Shown piece after piece: positions 34,301 through 48,854 of a stretch of 64,000 nucleotides of DNA. The DNA comes from Halomonas alkaliantarctica (GTDB lineage: Bacteria; Pseudomonadota; Gammaproteobacteria; Pseudomonadales; Halomonadaceae). Where the stretch lies: the NCBI RefSeq assembly GCF_029854215.1, contig NZ_CP122961.1, positions 124,001-188,000 of the forward strand, written 5' to 3'. Every line of letters begins with the position of its first letter. Positions within the stretch are counted from its first letter, which is position 1. The translations under genes and the position numbers were made by a program. The notes beneath the pieces are model-generated. The model saw only the letters and a program-made list of their open reading frames with translations. It did not search any database and was not told the origin of the DNA.

Positions 34301-35384
34301 CGATGTTCTCGACGAAGCGTACCTGGAAGAATTGCCGCGTCAGCAGTGGTTCAAACTGCGTATGCAGGATGAGTCCTACAACGAACTGCTGGCCCAGGCC
34401 GACGAACAGCTGGAAACCCGTCGTAAAGAGATGGACGAACGCTTTGAAGATAAGAAGCGCAAGCTGACCCAGGGCGATGATCTCGCACCGGGCGTGCTGA
34501 AAATCGTCAAGGTCTACATGGCCGTTAAGCGTCGCATCCAGCCGGGTGACAAGATGGCCGGTCGTCACGGTAACAAAGGTGTTATCTCGGCGATTATGCC
34601 CATTGAAGATATGCCGTTTGACGAGAAGGGCGAGCCAGTTGACGTAGTGCTTAACCCGCTGGGTGTGCCGTCGCGTATGAACGTCGGTCAGATTTTGGAA
34701 ACCCACCTGGGTATGGCGGCACGTGGCTTGGGCGTCAAGATCGAAGCCATGCTGCGCGATGCACGTGGGCAGCAAGTGGCCGAGATTCGTGACTTCCTGG
34801 GGCAGATCTACAATACGCAAGGTACGCGAGTCGAAGATCTCGACTCCCTGACCGACGATGAGATCATCGCTCTGGCGAAGAATCTCAAAGGTGGTGTGCC
34901 GATGGCCACGCCGGTGTTTGACGGTGCCAAAGAGCACGAAATCAAGCACCTGCTGAAGCTGGCGGACATTCCCGAGTCGGGCCAGATGGCCCTATTCGAT
35001 GGCCGTACCGGTGACGCCTTTGATCGTCCGGTTACCGTCGGCTACATGTACATGTTGAAGCTTAACCACTTGGTAGACGACAAGATGCACGCGCGTTCTA
35101 CCGGTTCTTACTCGCTGGTTACCCAGCAGCCCTTGGGTGGTAAGGCACAATTCGGTGGTCAGCGCTTCGGTGAGATGGAAGTGTGGGCGTTGGAAGCTTA
35201 CGGCGCCGCTTATACGCTTCAAGAGATGCTCACCGTCAAGTCGGACGACGTCGAAGGCCGCACCAAGATGTATAAAAACATCGTGGATGGCGACCACACC
35301 ATGCAGGCAGGCATGCCGGAATCCTTCAACGTACTCGTGAAGGAAATCCGCTCGCTGGGCATCGATATCGAGTTAGAGAGCTAG
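31308..35384 (+). CDS. rpoB: DNA-directed RNA polymerase subunit beta
   Basis: A 1358-residue beta subunit (E. coli 1342). Conserved blocks include the rifampicin pocket [40 protein letters not shown], which is the wild-type sensitive form at all main resistance positions. Also present are [42 protein letters not shown] and the C-terminal anchor [42 protein letters not shown] precedes the ATG. rpoC follows after 10 bp. Confidence 0.99.
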   Translation: MAYSYTEKKRIRKDFGKLPQVMDVPYLLAIQLDSYYDFLQQDRSPDERHEVGLHAAFKSVFPIESFSGNAALEYVSYRFGTPAFDVKECQLRGVTYSAPLRVKVRLIIYDRDSSNKAIKDIKEQEVYMGEIPLMTENGTFVINGTERVIVSQLHRSPGVFFDHDKGKSHSSGKLLYSARVIPYRGSWLDFEFDPKDNVFVRIDRRRKLPASVLMRALGMNTEEILAEFFETSVFHIEKSGFSVELVPSRLRGETATFDIKDGEGNVIVEEGRRITQKHIRQLEKAGLERLDVPMEYLFGKTLAKDQIDSKTGELICPCNTEITPEVLERMAQGGIALIETLYTNDLDCGSFISDTLKLDATNSALEALVEIYRMMRPGEPPTKESAETLFNNLFFSEDRYDLSGVGRMKFNRRLRRDTDTGSGVLDRKDILDVLRELISIRNGFGDVDDIDHLGNRRIRCVGEMAENQFRVGLVRVERAVKERLSMAESEGLMPQDLINAKPVAAAVKEFFGSSQLSQFMDQNNPLSEVTHKRRVSALGPGGLTRERAGFEVRDVHATHYGRLCPIETPEGPNIGLINSLATYSHTNSYGFLETPYRKVVDRQLTDDIVHLSAIEEGDFVIAQASAAVDESNKLSDDLVQVRHRGETTFMRPEQVTLMDVSPRQVVSVAAALIPFLEHDDANRALMGSNMQRQAVPTLRADKPLVGTGMERFVARDSGVCAVANRGGVIDSVDARRVVVRVNEDEIIGGEAGVDIYNLTKYTRSNQNTCMNQRPIVRPGDNVARGDILADGPSVDMGDLALGQNMRIAFMPWNGYNFEDSILLSERVVQEDRFTTIHIQELTCVSRDTKLGSEEITSDIPNVGESALSKLDEAGVVYIGAEVGPGDILVGKVTPKGETQLTPEEKLLRAIFGEKASDVKDTSLRAPTGMIGTVIDVQVFTRDGVEKDSRALSIERTQLDEVRKDLQETYRIAEDATFERLQRTLDGQAVNGGPNLKKGDVLDEAYLEELPRQQWFKLRMQDESYNELLAQADEQLETRRKEMDERFEDKKRKLTQGDDLAPGVLKIVKVYMAVKRRIQPGDKMAGRHGNKGVISAIMPIEDMPFDEKGEPVDVVLNPLGVPSRMNVGQILETHLGMAARGLGVKIEAMLRDARGQQVAEIRDFLGQIYNTQGTRVEDLDSLTDDEIIALAKNLKGGVPMATPVFDGAKEHEIKHLLKLADIPESGQMALFDGRTGDAFDRPVTVGYMYMLKLNHLVDDKMHARSTGSYSLVTQQPLGGKAQFGGQRFGEMEVWALEAYGAAYTLQEMLTVKSDDVEGRTKMYKNIVDGDHTMQAGMPESFNVLVKEIRSLGIDIELES

Positions 35385-35394
35385 GAGCCGTCAC

Positions 35395-39609
<4,215 letters not shown>

Positions 39610-39669
39610 GTCGGGTGCCAAAAGCAGTAGGTAACATGAGTAAGTAAAACGAGTGGCTGACCTGAAAAA

Positions 39670-39709
39670 GCGTCACCTTGCCGGTAAAACCGCCGGCAAG
39701 GCTTGACGC
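39670..39709 (+). repeat. long inverted repeat after rpoC, overlapping the str promoter -35
   Basis: CCTTGCCGG (39676-39684) pairs with CCGGCAAGG (39693-39701). The stem is extended by GCGTCA (39670-39675) with TGACGC (39704-39709) across a small bulge. It lacks a T-run, and its right arm contains the TTGACG of the rpsL promoter. Confidence 0.8.
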
Positions 39710-39732
39710 GACCTAGGGTCAGCCTTTAGAAT
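39703..39732 (+). promoter_or_regulatory. sigma-70 promoter of the str operon
   Basis: TTGACG (39703-39708), an 18-base spacer and TAGAAT (39727-39732) would start transcription near 39739, giving an 85-nt leader for rpsL. Confidence 0.75.
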
Positions 39733-39823
39733 GCGCAGCCTTTAACAGTGGGGTGGGTGCGCCCGCATCCGCCGCCCGTATTTGTTAAAAGGCCAAGGCA
39801 ACCATTGGAGTCAGCTAAACACC

Positions 39824-40198
39824 ATGGCAACGATTAATCAGCTAGTGCGCAAGCCGCGCAAGCGCCCCGTCACCAAAAGTGACGTGCCAGCGCTGCAGGC
39901 CTGCCCGCAAAAACGCGGCGTTTGCACGCGCGTTTATACCACTACCCCGAAGAAGCCTAACTCGGCTCTGCGTAAGGTTTGCCGTGTGCGCCTTACCAAC
40001 GGCTTTGAAGTGTCTTCTTACATTGGTGGTGAAGGTCACAACCTTCAAGAACACTCTGTCGTTTTGATTCGCGGCGGTCGTGTAAAGGATTTGCCAGGTG
40101 TGCGTTATCACACCGTTCGTGGCGCCCTTGACACCTCTGGCGTTCAAAATCGTCGTCAGGGTCGTTCTAAATACGGTACTAAGCGTCCGAAGTCCTAA
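39824..40198 (+). CDS. rpsL: 30S ribosomal protein S12
   Basis: A 124-residue decoding-centre protein. It starts [25 protein letters not shown] and has [21 protein letters not shown] and [17 protein letters not shown]. Both lysines altered in streptomycin-resistant mutants (K43, K88 region) are unmutated. The ATG at 39824 begins the conserved sequence; upstream residues in the longer frame are not S12. The stop region TCCTAA is copied 14 bp downstream. Confidence 0.98.
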   Translation: MATINQLVRKPRKRPVTKSDVPALQACPQKRGVCTRVYTTTPKKPNSALRKVCRVRLTNGFEVSSYIGGEGHNLQEHSVVLIRGGRVKDLPGVRYHTVRGALDTSGVQNRRQGRSKYGTKRPKS

Positions 40199-40243
40199 TA
40201 AACAAATCCTAAGGGATAGGTTGTTGGGAATCGGTAAGCTATA

Positions 40244-40272
40244 CGGCATTTCCCTGTCAACAGGGTATGCCG
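40244..40272 (+). promoter_or_regulatory. hairpin in the rpsL-rpsG spacer
   Basis: CGGCAT (40244-40249) pairs with ATGCCG (40267-40272), enclosing CCCTG-TCAA-CAGGG (40252-40265). The 203-bp spacer is twice the E. coli length. In E. coli S7 represses translation at this intercistronic region; a similar role here is inferred from position. Confidence 0.5.
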
Positions 40273-40401
40273 AGTAACGATTATCACGAATTTGACGGTC
40301 TGATAAGAGTAAGGTCGGGCGGCGCTTGTCGTATTTGAAGTTCGTACACAGGCTGCACAAGTTCCGGGTTTACCTGAAAGATCCTTAATTGAGGGCTTAT
40401 C

Positions 40402-40872
40402 ATGCCTAGAAGAAGAGTAGTAGCTAAACGCGAAATCCTGCCGGATCCTAAGTTCGGAAGTGAGCGTCTGGCGAAGTTCATGAACCACCTGATGGTCAGC
40501 GGCAAGAAGTCCATAGCTGAGCGTATCGTCTACGGTGCGTTGGACAAGGTTGCCGAGCGTAGTAAAGAAGATCCGCTGGAGATCTTCGACAAGGCGCTGG
40601 AAGCCATCCAGCCTATGGTCGAAGTGAAGTCGCGCCGCGTTGGTGGTGCGACCTATCAGGTGCCGGTAGAAGTACGTCCGTCTCGCCGTCAAGCGCTGGC
40701 AATGCGCTGGCTGGTAGACGCGGCGCGTCGTCGCGGTGAGAAAACCATGGTGCAGCGTCTGGCAGGTGAAATGCTGGATGCAGCTGAAGGCAAGGGTTCT
40801 GCCGTTAAGAAGCGCGAAGACGTGCATCGTATGGCAGAAGCCAACAAGGCCTTCTCGCACTACCGTTTCTAA
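40402..40872 (+). CDS. rpsG: 30S ribosomal protein S7
   Basis: A 156-residue primary 16S rRNA-binding protein of the head domain. It starts [47 protein letters not shown] and has [30 protein letters not shown]. The C-terminal codons CGT TTC TAA are repeated three more times downstream in frame, giving extra stops. The next gene, fusA, starts 215 bp later. Confidence 0.98.
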   Translation: MPRRRVVAKREILPDPKFGSERLAKFMNHLMVSGKKSIAERIVYGALDKVAERSKEDPLEIFDKALEAIQPMVEVKSRRVGGATYQVPVEVRPSRRQALAMRWLVDAARRRGEKTMVQRLAGEMLDAAEGKGSAVKKREDVHRMAEANKAFSHYRF

Positions 40873-40923
40873 AATCGGCGTTTCTAGAATCTGCGTTTCT
40901 AAGCACGGCGTTTTTAAGTACGG
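40864..40923 (+). repeat. 15-bp tandem repeat, four units, carrying the rpsG stop codon
   Basis: Units CGTTTCTAAAATCGG, CGTTTCTAGAATCTG, CGTTTCTAAGCACGG and CGTTTTTAAGTACGG run from 40864 to 40923 without gaps. Because 15 is a multiple of 3, in-frame stops fall at 40870, 40885, 40900 and 40915. A decayed fifth unit (CTTTATGG) may follow. Confidence 0.93.
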
Positions 40924-41087
40924 CTTTATGGTTTTTATATGCACGTTGTTCAGCATGGCGAAGTGTTTGCTGAGTCGCTCTGTTGCAATACCCAACCGCT
41001 ACCCTGTAGGGGTGGCGGCGGTCGCATAAGCCTCGCTTGCATACGCCGCTAAATTAACGAGCATCGCCAACAAACGGGAGTTTCACC

Positions 41088-43211
41088 GTGGCACGCAAGA
41101 CTCCACTAAATCGCTATCGTAATATCGGTATCGTCGCTCACGTTGACGCGGGTAAAACCACGACGACTGAGCGTGTACTGTTCTACACCGGCCTTTCCCA
41201 TAAAGTGGGCGAAGTGCACGACGGTGCTGCGACCATGGACTGGATGGAGCAGGAGCAGGAGCGTGGTATTACGATCACCTCCGCTGCTACGACCTGTTTC
41301 TGGCAGGGCATGAACAAACAGTTCCCTGAGCACCGCATTAATATTATCGACACCCCAGGGCACGTTGACTTCACAATCGAAGTTGAGCGTTCGCTACGCG
41401 TACTCGATGGTGCGGTTGTTGTACTGTGCGGCTCTTCCGGCGTTCAGCCGCAGACCGAAACCGTATGGCGCCAAGCTAACAAGTACGAAGTGCCGCGTAT
41501 GGTATTCGTCAACAAGATGGACCGTACTGGCGCTGATTTCTTCATGGTTGTTGAGCAGTTGAAAGAGCGCCTAGGTGCCAAAGCTGTGCCGATCCAGATT
41601 AACTGGGGCACAGAAGAGGACTTTAAAGGCGTTATCGACCTTATTCAGATGAAAGCCATCCTGTGGGATGAAGAAAGTCTGGGTATGACCTATGACCTCG
41701 TGGATATTCCTGCTGAGCTACAAGAAACAGCAGAAAAGTACCGCGAAGAAATGGTCGAAGCAGCTGCCGAAGGCTCTGACGAGCTGATGGAGAAGTACCT
41801 TGAAGGCGGCGAGCTAACGATTGAAGAGATCAAAGCCGGTCTGCGCGCCCGCACCCTGGCTAACGATATCGTTCTGGTTACCTGTGGTTCTGCGTTTAAG
41901 AACAAAGGTGTTCAGGCAGTGCTGGATGGCGTTATCGAATTCATGCCTTCGCCGACTGAAGTTAAGGCGATCGAGGGTGAGCTCGACGATAAAGACGGCA
42001 CCGTTGATACGCGTGAAGCTGATGACAGTGCACCGTTTGCGGCCTTGGCGTTTAAAATCGCCACCGACCCCTTCGTTGGTACACTGACCTTTATCCGCGT
42101 CTACTCCGGGGTTCTGAAATCTGGTGACGGTGTATATAACTCCGTTAAGCAGAAGAAAGAGCGCGTTGGCCGTATCGTTCAGATGCACGCCAACTCCCGT
42201 GAAGAGATCAAAGAGGTTCTGGCAGGCGACATCGCTGCTTGTATCGGCCTGAAAGACGTCACCACGGGTGATACCCTGTGCGATATCGATAACAAAATTG
42301 TTCTCGAGCGCATGGAGTTCCCGGATCCGGTTATCTCGGTTGCCGTAGAGCCTAAGTCTAAGGCAGACCAAGAGAAGATGGGTGTTGCATTGGGCAAGCT
42401 TGCTCAAGAAGATCCTTCCTTCCAGGTTAAAACCGACGAAGAGACCGGCCAGACGATTATTTCTGGTATGGGCGAGCTGCACCTGGATATCCTCGTTGAC
42501 CGTATGCGTCGCGAGTTTAAGGTTGAAGCCAATATCGGTAAGCCTCAGGTTGCCTACCGCGAAACGATCCGCGGCAGCATTGAGCAAGAAGGCAAGTTCG
42601 TACGTCAGTCCGGTGGTCGTGGTCAGTACGGTCACGTTTGGCTACGTATCGAGCCGCTGACTAAAGAAGAAAAGGGTGAAGGCGACGAAGAGATCTTCTT
42701 CAAATTCAACTCTGAGATCGTAGGTGGCGCGGTTCCTAAGGAATACGTTCCTGCGGTTGAGAAGGGTGCTTACGAGCAGCTTAAAAACGGCGTTATCGCG
42801 GGTTACCCGATGATCGACGTTAAAGTGTCGCTGTTCGACGGCTCCTTCCACGACGTAGACTCCAACGAGACTGCGTTTAAGATTGCTTCTTCTATGGCAG
42901 TAAAAGAAGGTGCCAGGAAGGCCAAGGCCGTGCTGCTGGAGCCGGTGATGAAGGTCGAAATCGTGACCCCCGAAGAATTTATGGGTGACGTCATGGGTGA
43001 CCTGAGCCGTCGTCGCGGCCTGGTGCAGGGTATGGATGACTCCTCTTCTGGTAAAGTCATTCGTGCGACGGTGCCATTGGGTGAGATGTTCGGTTATGCA
43101 ACCGATCTGCGCTCACAAACCCAGGGCCGTGCGAGCTACTCTATGGAGTTCTCGAAGTACGACGAGGCGCCCTCCAGCGTCGTTGAAGCCGTCATCAATC
43201 AAAACGGTTAA
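41088..43211 (+). CDS. fusA: translation elongation factor G
   Basis: A 707-residue GTPase that drives ribosomal translocation. G-domain motifs: [15 protein letters not shown] (G1), [13 protein letters not shown] (G2), DTPGHVDFT (G3) and [10 protein letters not shown] (G4). The domain IV tip ([17 protein letters not shown]) and C-terminal domain V follow. The start is GTG at 41088 with ACGGGAG upstream. It lies between rpsG and tuf in the str operon. Confidence 0.98.
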   Translation: MARKTPLNRYRNIGIVAHVDAGKTTTTERVLFYTGLSHKVGEVHDGAATMDWMEQEQERGITITSAATTCFWQGMNKQFPEHRINIIDTPGHVDFTIEVERSLRVLDGAVVVLCGSSGVQPQTETVWRQANKYEVPRMVFVNKMDRTGADFFMVVEQLKERLGAKAVPIQINWGTEEDFKGVIDLIQMKAILWDEESLGMTYDLVDIPAELQETAEKYREEMVEAAAEGSDELMEKYLEGGELTIEEIKAGLRARTLANDIVLVTCGSAFKNKGVQAVLDGVIEFMPSPTEVKAIEGELDDKDGTVDTREADDSAPFAALAFKIATDPFVGTLTFIRVYSGVLKSGDGVYNSVKQKKERVGRIVQMHANSREEIKEVLAGDIAACIGLKDVTTGDTLCDIDNKIVLERMEFPDPVISVAVEPKSKADQEKMGVALGKLAQEDPSFQVKTDEETGQTIISGMGELHLDILVDRMRREFKVEANIGKPQVAYRETIRGSIEQEGKFVRQSGGRGQYGHVWLRIEPLTKEEKGEGDEEIFFKFNSEIVGGAVPKEYVPAVEKGAYEQLKNGVIAGYPMIDVKVSLFDGSFHDVDSNETAFKIASSMAVKEGARKAKAVLLEPVMKVEIVTPEEFMGDVMGDLSRRRGLVQGMDDSSSGKVIRATVPLGEMFGYATDLRSQTQGRASYSMEFSKYDEAPSSVVEAVINQNG

Positions 43212-43240
43212 CCGTTAGCTAACGTAAAGAGGTTATAGCA

Positions 43241-44434
43241 GTGGCTAAGGAAAAATTTGAACGTTCCAAACCGCACGTCAACGTCGGCACCATTGGTCAC
43301 GTCGACCACGGTAAAACGACTCTGACGGCGGCCCTGACCCGCGTGTCTGCTGAGGTTTTCGGCGGCGACTGGCGTGAGTTTGATACCATCGATAACGCTC
43401 CTGAAGAGCGCGAGCGCGGTATCACAATCGCCACTTCTCACGTGGAATATCAGTCTGAAGAGCGTCACTACGCTCACGTTGACTGCCCAGGACACGCTGA
43501 CTACGTCAAGAACATGATCACCGGTGCTGCGCAGATGGACGGCGCTATCCTGGTATGTTCTGCCGCAGATGGCCCGATGCCGCAAACTCGCGAGCACATC
43601 CTGCTGTCTCGTCAGGTTGGCGTACCGTACATCGTTGTGTTCCTGAACAAAGCGGACATGGTCGATGACGAAGAGCTGCTCGAACTGGTAGAAATGGAAG
43701 TTCGCGAACTTCTAGACCAGTACGACTTCCCGGGTGACGACACGCCGATCATCACTGGTTCTGCGCTAATGGCACTGAACGGTGAAGATGACAAGGGTAT
43801 GGGTACTACCGCCGTTGCTAATCTGATCAAAGCTCTGGATGAGTACATCCCCGAGCCGGAGCGTGCTATTGATCAGCCGTTCCTGATGCCGATCGAAGAC
43901 GTGTTCTCTATCTCTGGTCGCGGTACTGTTGTTACCGGTCGTGTAGAGCGCGGCATCGTTAAAGCGGGCGAAGAAGTGGAAATCGTGGGTATCCACGACA
44001 CCACCAAAACGATCGTTACCGGTGTTGAAATGTTCCGTAAACTGCTCGACGAAGGTCGTGCTGGTGAGAACGTTGGCGCCCTGCTGCGTGGTACCAAGCG
44101 TGATGACGTAGAGCGTGGTCAGGTACTGGCTAAGCCGGGCACCATCACTCCGCACACTGTCTTCGAAGCAGAAGTTTACGTACTGTCCAAAGAAGAGGGT
44201 GGTCGTCACACGCCGTTCTTCAAGGGCTACCGTCCGCAGTTCTACTTCCGTACCACCGACGTAACCGGTACTTGTGAACTGCCGGAAGGCGTTGAAATGG
44301 TCATGCCGGGTGACAACGTTCAGATGGTTGTTACCTTGATCGCTCCGATCGCAATGGACGAAGGCTTGCGCTTCGCTATTCGTGAAGGCGGCCGTACTGT
44401 CGGTGCTGGCGTTGTGGCCAAAATCGTCAAGTAA
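43241..44434 (+). CDS. tuf: translation elongation factor Tu
   Basis: A 397-residue GTPase that delivers aminoacyl-tRNA. Motifs: [40 protein letters not shown] and [10 protein letters not shown], then beta-barrel domains 2 and 3 ([16 protein letters not shown]). The start is GTG at 43241 with AAGAGG upstream. It is the last gene of the str operon, followed by a terminator. It is the only tuf in the window; the usual second locus next to the tRNA-Thr/tRNA-Trp genes lacks one. Confidence 0.98.
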   Translation: MAKEKFERSKPHVNVGTIGHVDHGKTTLTAALTRVSAEVFGGDWREFDTIDNAPEERERGITIATSHVEYQSEERHYAHVDCPGHADYVKNMITGAAQMDGAILVCSAADGPMPQTREHILLSRQVGVPYIVVFLNKADMVDDEELLELVEMEVRELLDQYDFPGDDTPIITGSALMALNGEDDKGMGTTAVANLIKALDEYIPEPERAIDQPFLMPIEDVFSISGRGTVVTGRVERGIVKAGEEVEIVGIHDTTKTIVTGVEMFRKLLDEGRAGENVGALLRGTKRDDVERGQVLAKPGTITPHTVFEAEVYVLSKEEGGRHTPFFKGYRPQFYFRTTDVTGTCELPEGVEMVMPGDNVQMVVTLIAPIAMDEGLRFAIREGGRTVGAGVVAKIVK

Positions 44435-44453
44435 GCAGCATGCTTGAATGATG

Positions 44454-44479
44454 AAGGGGGCTCTGATGAGCCCCCTTTT
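44454..44479 (+). terminator. terminator after tuf
   Basis: AAGGGGGCTC (44454-44463) pairs with GAGCCCCCTT (44468-44477) and is followed by TT. It ends the str operon 20 bp after the tuf stop. Confidence 0.85.
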
Positions 44480-44500
44480 CTGCGCACCAACAGCAAATGT

Positions 44501-44529
44501 TTGACATGGGCTTTTGGCGTGCCTATAAT
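44501..44529 (+). promoter_or_regulatory. consensus sigma-70 promoter of the S10 operon
   Basis: TTGACA (44501-44506), 17 bases, TATAAT (44524-44529): a perfect match to the consensus in both elements and spacing. Transcription would start near 44536, giving a leader of only about 58 nt before rpsJ. Confidence 0.92.
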
Positions 44530-44593
44530 GCGCATCCTTTGAATGCGTGGGTAGACGGCTCGCGCCGTCGACATCCATTGGAGTTTAAGGCAA

Positions 44594-44905
44594 ATGCAGA
44601 ACCAAAAGATTCGCATTCGGTTGAAAGCTTTCGACCATCGCCTGATCGATCAGTCTACAGCGGAGATTGTTGAAACCGCTAAACGTACTGGTGCTCAGGT
44701 TCGTGGTCCGATTCCGCTGCCGACCAACCGCGAGCGTTACACCATTCTGATCTCGCCGCACGTCAATAAAGATGCGCGTGACCAGTATGAGATTCGTACG
44801 CACAAGCGTGTGCTCGACATTGTTGAGCCGACCGAAAAAACTGTTGATGCTTTGATGAAACTTGATCTCGCCGCAGGCGTAGACGTGCAAATCAAACTCA
44901 ACTAA
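44594..44905 (+). CDS. rpsJ: 30S ribosomal protein S10
   Basis: A 103-residue protein, also the NusE antitermination factor. It starts [44 protein letters not shown] and ends with the conserved segment [27 protein letters not shown]. It follows the consensus promoter directly. The gap to rplC is 161 bp, much longer than the usual few tens of bases. Confidence 0.98.
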   Translation: MQNQKIRIRLKAFDHRLIDQSTAEIVETAKRTGAQVRGPIPLPTNRERYTILISPHVNKDARDQYEIRTHKRVLDIVEPTEKTVDALMKLDLAAGVDVQIKLN

Positions 44906-45066
44906 TTACACTAGTCACTTTGCGGCCCAGCGCTCATCGCTCTTTGTAAAGGGTTGGTATGAGCAGCAGCCGCCGCGCCGTGAGGCGCCACACAATGTGC
45001 TAGTGGAATGCTCTGGAAAGGGCAGCCATAGCGGGTGATAGCCCCGTACACTATAGGAGACTGAGT
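44906..45066 (+). promoter_or_regulatory. structured rpsJ-rplC spacer, possible cis-regulatory RNA
   Basis: CACTAG (44909-44914) pairs with CTAGTG (45000-45005), enclosing AGCG-CTCAT-CGCT and a GCGCC-GTGA-GGCGC hairpin (44975-44988) with a GNRA-type tetraloop. The remaining part before the rplC ribosome binding site (ATAGGAG) is also stem-rich. In E. coli the L4-controlled leader is in front of rpsJ; here the leader there is short and the structured segment lies after it. The regulatory role is inferred. Confidence 0.45.
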
Positions 45067-45705
45067 ATGACTATCGGTTTAGTCGGTAAAAAGGCCGGGA
45101 TGACCCGTGTCTTTACCGAAGACGGCGCGTCTGTGCCCGTAACCGTTATTGAAGTTGATCCTAATCGTGTTACACGCGTTAAATCTGTCGAATCTGACGG
45201 ATACGCAGCGATTCAGGTCACATCTGGCTCTCGTAAAGCTAAGCACCTCACCAAAGCGCAAGCGGGTCAGTTTGCCAAGGCAGGTGTCGAGGCTGGTCGT
45301 GCACTGATGGAATTTCGTCTTGCAGAAGGCGAAGAGATTCCTGAAGTGGGCGGCGAAATCACCGTATCCCTCTTCGAAGCTGGTCAAATGGTTGACGTGA
45401 CTGGCACCTCTAAGGGTAAAGGCTTCCAGGGTGCTGTTAAGCGCTGGAACTTCCGTACCCAAGATATGACTCACGGTAACTCTCTGTCGCATCGCGCGCC
45501 GGGTTCTATCGGCATGTGTCAGACTCCGGGTCGCGTTTTCAAAGGCAAAAAGATGGCCGGTCAAATGGGTAACGCCCGTTGCACCGTGCAGAGCCTTGAG
45601 ATCGTCCGTGTCGACGCCGAGCGTAACCTGCTGCTGATTAAAGGCGCCGTACCGGGTGCTCCCGGTAGTGACGTTATCGTTCGCAGCGCCGTGAAAGCAG
45701 GCTGA
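45067..45705 (+). CDS. rplC: 50S ribosomal protein L3
   Basis: A 212-residue early assembly protein close to the peptidyl-transferase centre. It starts [29 protein letters not shown] and has the central extension [31 protein letters not shown]; the glutamine in GKKMAGQMG is the site methylated by PrmB in relatives. AGGAG precedes the ATG. Confidence 0.98.
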   Translation: MTIGLVGKKAGMTRVFTEDGASVPVTVIEVDPNRVTRVKSVESDGYAAIQVTSGSRKAKHLTKAQAGQFAKAGVEAGRALMEFRLAEGEEIPEVGGEITVSLFEAGQMVDVTGTSKGKGFQGAVKRWNFRTQDMTHGNSLSHRAPGSIGMCQTPGRVFKGKKMAGQMGNARCTVQSLEIVRVDAERNLLLIKGAVPGAPGSDVIVRSAVKAG

Positions 45706-45720
45706 AGGGGATAATTACCA

Positions 45721-46326
45721 ATGAATCTGAATCTTGCTGCAGGCACGGGTACCGTTGAAGTAGCCGACGCCACTTTTGGCAAAGAATTCAACGAAGCGCT
45801 CGTTCACCAGGTTGTCACTGCCTATTTGGCGGCTGGTCGTCAGGGAACCCGCGCACAAAAGAGTCGTTCCGACGTTCGTGGTGGTGGTAAAAAACCGTGG
45901 CGTCAGAAAGGCACCGGTCGTGCACGTGCCGGTACCATCCGCTCTCCGCTATGGCGTAGTGGTGGCGTAACCTTCGCGGCGCGTCCGCAAGACTACACCC
46001 AGAAGGTTAACCGCAAGATGTACCGTGCAGCGATGCGCTCCATCTTGTCAGAGCTGGTACGTCAAGAGCGTTTAGTCGCGATTGAAGAGTTCGTCGTCGA
46101 TGCGCCTAAGACCAAGCAGGTAGCTGCCAAGCTGAAAGAGCTCAACCTTGAAAAAGTGTTGATCGTCACTGAAGAAATCGACGAGAAGCTCTATTTGGCC
46201 GCACGCAACCTTCCCCACGTTGACGTGGTGGATGTCGCGGCAGCTGACCCGGTAAGCCTGGTAGCCTTTGATAAGGTCCTGATTACCGTCTCCGCCCTGC
46301 GTAAATTCGAGGAGAAGCTGGCATGA
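45721..46326 (+). CDS. rplD: 50S ribosomal protein L4
   Basis: A 201-residue exit-tunnel protein. The extended loop [38 protein letters not shown] is intact. In E. coli L4 represses the S10 operon. Its stop overlaps the rplW start by 4 bp (ATGA). Confidence 0.98.
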   Translation: MNLNLAAGTGTVEVADATFGKEFNEALVHQVVTAYLAAGRQGTRAQKSRSDVRGGGKKPWRQKGTGRARAGTIRSPLWRSGGVTFAARPQDYTQKVNRKMYRAAMRSILSELVRQERLVAIEEFVVDAPKTKQVAAKLKELNLEKVLIVTEEIDEKLYLAARNLPHVDVVDVAAADPVSLVAFDKVLITVSALRKFEEKLA

Positions 46327-46619
46327 ACCAGGAACGCGTATTTAAGGTTCTGCTTGGGCCGCACGTGACCGAAAAGGCCGCAATGGCAGCCGAGCGCAAC
46401 CAGTACGTTTTCAAGGTGGCATCTGATGCTACCAAGCCCGAGATCAAAAAGGCCGTTGAAGCACTCTTCGGCAAAAAGGTCGGCAGTGTTCAGGTACTGA
46501 ACATGAAGGGTAAGACAAAACGTACTGCGAACGGCGTTGGCCTGCGTAAGGGTTACCGCAAAGCGTATGTGACCCTGGCTGCGGGTGAAACGCTCGAAGA
46601 CTTCTCTGGCGCCGAATAA
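46323..46619 (+). CDS. rplW: 50S ribosomal protein L23
   Basis: A 98-residue tunnel-exit protein that docks trigger factor and SRP. It starts [46 protein letters not shown], the family signature. It overlaps rplD by 4 bp and precedes rplB by 17 bp. Confidence 0.98.
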   Translation: MNQERVFKVLLGPHVTEKAAMAAERNQYVFKVASDATKPEIKKAVEALFGKKVGSVQVLNMKGKTKRTANGVGLRKGYRKAYVTLAAGETLEDFSGAE

Positions 46620-46636
46620 GGGCAGGAGTACGGATA

Positions 46637-47467
46637 ATGGCAATCGTCAAGACCAAACCCACTTCCGCCGGTCGTCGCCACGTCGTCAAGATCGTTGGCG
46701 AGGAACTGTTCAAAGGCCGTGCCTATGCACCGCTTTTAGAAAAACAGTCCAAGTCCGGCGGCCGTAACAACTACGGTCGTATCACCACCCGCCACGTGGG
46801 CGGTGGTCATCGTCAACACTATCGGTTGATCGATTTCAAACGCACCAAGGATGGCATTCCTGCCACCGTTGAGCGCCTTGAGCACGATCCCAATCGCAGT
46901 GCGCACATTGCGCTGCTGAAGTATGCCGATGGTGAGCGTCGTTACATCATTGCACCGAAAGGTGTCAGCGCGGGTACCGTGCTGGAATCTGGTGTTAACG
47001 CGTCAATCAAGAAAGGCAATGCCTTGCCGCTGCGCAACATCCCGCTGGGTTCTACGGTGCACTGCATCGAACTCAAGCCGGGTAAAGGCGCGCAGATTGC
47101 TCGCAGTGCCGGTACAAGCGCCCAGTTGGTTGCTCGTGAAGGTAACTATGCCACCCTGCGTCTTCGCTCTGGCGAAATGCGTAAAGTGTTGGCCGAGTGC
47201 CGCGCGACCTTGGGTGAAGTGAGCAACTCCGAGCACAGCCTGCGTCAACTTGGCAAGGCCGGTGCGAAGCGCTGGAGAGGTGTGCGTCCGACTGTTCGCG
47301 GTGTCGCGATGAACCCAGTCGATCACCCGCACGGTGGTGGCGAAGGCCGCACCAGTGGTGGTCGTCACCCGGTATCCCCATGGGGTGTGCCGACTAAGGG
47401 TCACAAGACGCGTAAGAACAAGCGCACCGACAAGCTGATCATTCGTCGTCGTAATAAGACGCGTTGA
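46637..47467 (+). CDS. rplB: 50S ribosomal protein L2
   Basis: A 276-residue protein needed for subunit joining and peptidyl transfer. It starts [19 protein letters not shown] and has the conserved C-terminal [26 protein letters not shown] with the essential histidine. GCAGGAG lies upstream of the ATG. rpsS follows by 33 bp. Confidence 0.98.
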   Translation: MAIVKTKPTSAGRRHVVKIVGEELFKGRAYAPLLEKQSKSGGRNNYGRITTRHVGGGHRQHYRLIDFKRTKDGIPATVERLEHDPNRSAHIALLKYADGERRYIIAPKGVSAGTVLESGVNASIKKGNALPLRNIPLGSTVHCIELKPGKGAQIARSAGTSAQLVAREGNYATLRLRSGEMRKVLAECRATLGEVSNSEHSLRQLGKAGAKRWRGVRPTVRGVAMNPVDHPHGGGEGRTSGGRHPVSPWGVPTKGHKTRKNKRTDKLIIRRRNKTR

Positions 47468-47500
47468 TCTAAATTGCCAAGACATTAAGAGGTAACGGCT

Positions 47501-47776
47501 GTGCCACGTTCACTAAAGAAAGGTCCCTTCATTGACCTTCATCTTTTGAAGAAGGTAGAGGCTGCAGTGGAGAAGAACGATCGCAAACCGATCAAGACTT
47601 GGTCGCGTCGTTCTATGATCCTGCCCAATATGGTAGGCCTCACTATCGCGGTCCATAATGGTCGCCAACACGTCCCGGTGCACGTATCCGAGGAAATGGT
47701 TGGCCACAAATTGGGCGAATTCGCTGCTACTCGCACTTATCGCGGGCATGCAGCGGATAAAAAAGCCAAACGGTAA
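47501..47776 (+). CDS. rpsS: 30S ribosomal protein S19
   Basis: A 91-residue head protein. It starts [45 protein letters not shown], and [27 protein letters not shown] completes the family pattern. The start is GTG at 47501 with AAGAGGTAAC upstream. Confidence 0.98.
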   Translation: MPRSLKKGPFIDLHLLKKVEAAVEKNDRKPIKTWSRRSMILPNMVGLTIAVHNGRQHVPVHVSEEMVGHKLGEFAATRTYRGHAADKKAKR

Positions 47777-47794
47777 GCCAGAGAGGATTGAGAG

Positions 47795-48127
47795 ATGGAA
47801 GTCACAGCTAAGCTGCTTGGCGCTCGTTTATCCGCCCAGAAGGCCCGTTTGGTGGCTGACCAGGTGCGCGGTAAACCTGTCGCCGAGGCACTCGACCTGC
47901 TGACCTTCTCACCGAAGAAGGCTGCCAAGCTGGTTAAGAAGGTGCTGCAATCCGCGATTGCAAACGCGGAAGAAAATAACGGCATGGATATTGACGAGCT
48001 GCGTGTCTCGACCATCTGCGTCGATGAGGGCATGACGCTCAAGCGTATCAAGCCGCGTGCCAAGGGGCGTGCGGATCGTATCTTGAAGCGCACGTGCCAC
48101 ATCACCGTCAAGGTAGCCGAGAAGTAG
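47795..48127 (+). CDS. rplV: 50S ribosomal protein L22
   Basis: A 110-residue exit-tunnel protein. The family core [50 protein letters not shown] is present, as is the tunnel loop near [26 protein letters not shown], without deletions linked to macrolide resistance. Confidence 0.98.
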   Translation: MEVTAKLLGARLSAQKARLVADQVRGKPVAEALDLLTFSPKKAAKLVKKVLQSAIANAEENNGMDIDELRVSTICVDEGMTLKRIKPRAKGRADRILKRTCHITVKVAEK

Positions 48128-48137
48128 GAGTCGACCG

Positions 48138-48839
48138 ATGGGTCAGAAAGTCAATCCAACAGGCATTCGACTGGGCATCGTCAAAGACCATGCTTCTGTC
48201 TGGTATGCTGAGCGCGGCGCTTACGCCGATAAGCTCAATAACGATCTCGAAGTGCGTAGCTTCCTGGAAGAGCGTCTTAAAAGCGCCTCTGTTAGCCGCA
48301 TCCACATCGAGCGTCCGGCGAACAATGCCCGCATCACCATTCACACTGCCCGTCCGGGTATCGTGATTGGTAAGAAAGGTGAAGATGTCGACCGTTTGCG
48401 TCGCGATCTTACCCAGATGATGGGTGTTCCCGTGCATGTGAACATCGAAGAAGTTCGCAAGCCGGAGCTGGATGCCAAGCTAGTCGCTGCTAACGTAGCG
48501 GGTCAGCTTGAGCGTCGCGTGATGTTCCGTCGTGCTATGAAGCGCGCGGTACAGAACGCAATGCGTCTTGGCGCTGGTGGCATCAAGATTCAGCTGTCAG
48601 GTCGTCTTGGTGGCGCTGAAATCGCACGTACCGAATGGTACCGCGAAGGTCGCGTTCCGCTGCACACGTTGCGTGCGGATATCGACTACGCCACTTACGA
48701 AGCTCACACCACCTATGGCGTTATCGGCGTCAAAGTGTGGATCTTCAAGGGTGAAATCCTCGGCGGTATCGAGGAAGTACGTGCCAAGGCGAAACAACAG
48801 CCTGCCGGCAACGCGCCCAAGAAGAAAGGTTCCAGGTAA
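48138..48839 (+). CDS. rpsC: 30S ribosomal protein S3
   Basis: A 233-residue mRNA-entry protein. It starts [25 protein letters not shown] and has the KH GxxG loop in [15 protein letters not shown] and the C-terminal domain [27 protein letters not shown]. It follows rplV by 10 bp. Confidence 0.98.
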   Translation: MGQKVNPTGIRLGIVKDHASVWYAERGAYADKLNNDLEVRSFLEERLKSASVSRIHIERPANNARITIHTARPGIVIGKKGEDVDRLRRDLTQMMGVPVHVNIEEVRKPELDAKLVAANVAGQLERRVMFRRAMKRAVQNAMRLGAGGIKIQLSGRLGGAEIARTEWYREGRVPLHTLRADIDYATYEAHTTYGVIGVKVWIFKGEILGGIEEVRAKAKQQPAGNAPKKKGSR

Positions 48840-48854
48840 GGGGAGAGCGAGTCG

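Noticed and set aside
39940..40110. Possible streptomycin-resistance change in rpsL
   Set aside because: Both lysines usually altered in resistant mutants are present.
40864..40923. CRISPR-like array
   Set aside because: The units are only 15 bp, directly adjacent without spacers, and tied to the rpsG stop codon, so they are a tandem repeat.
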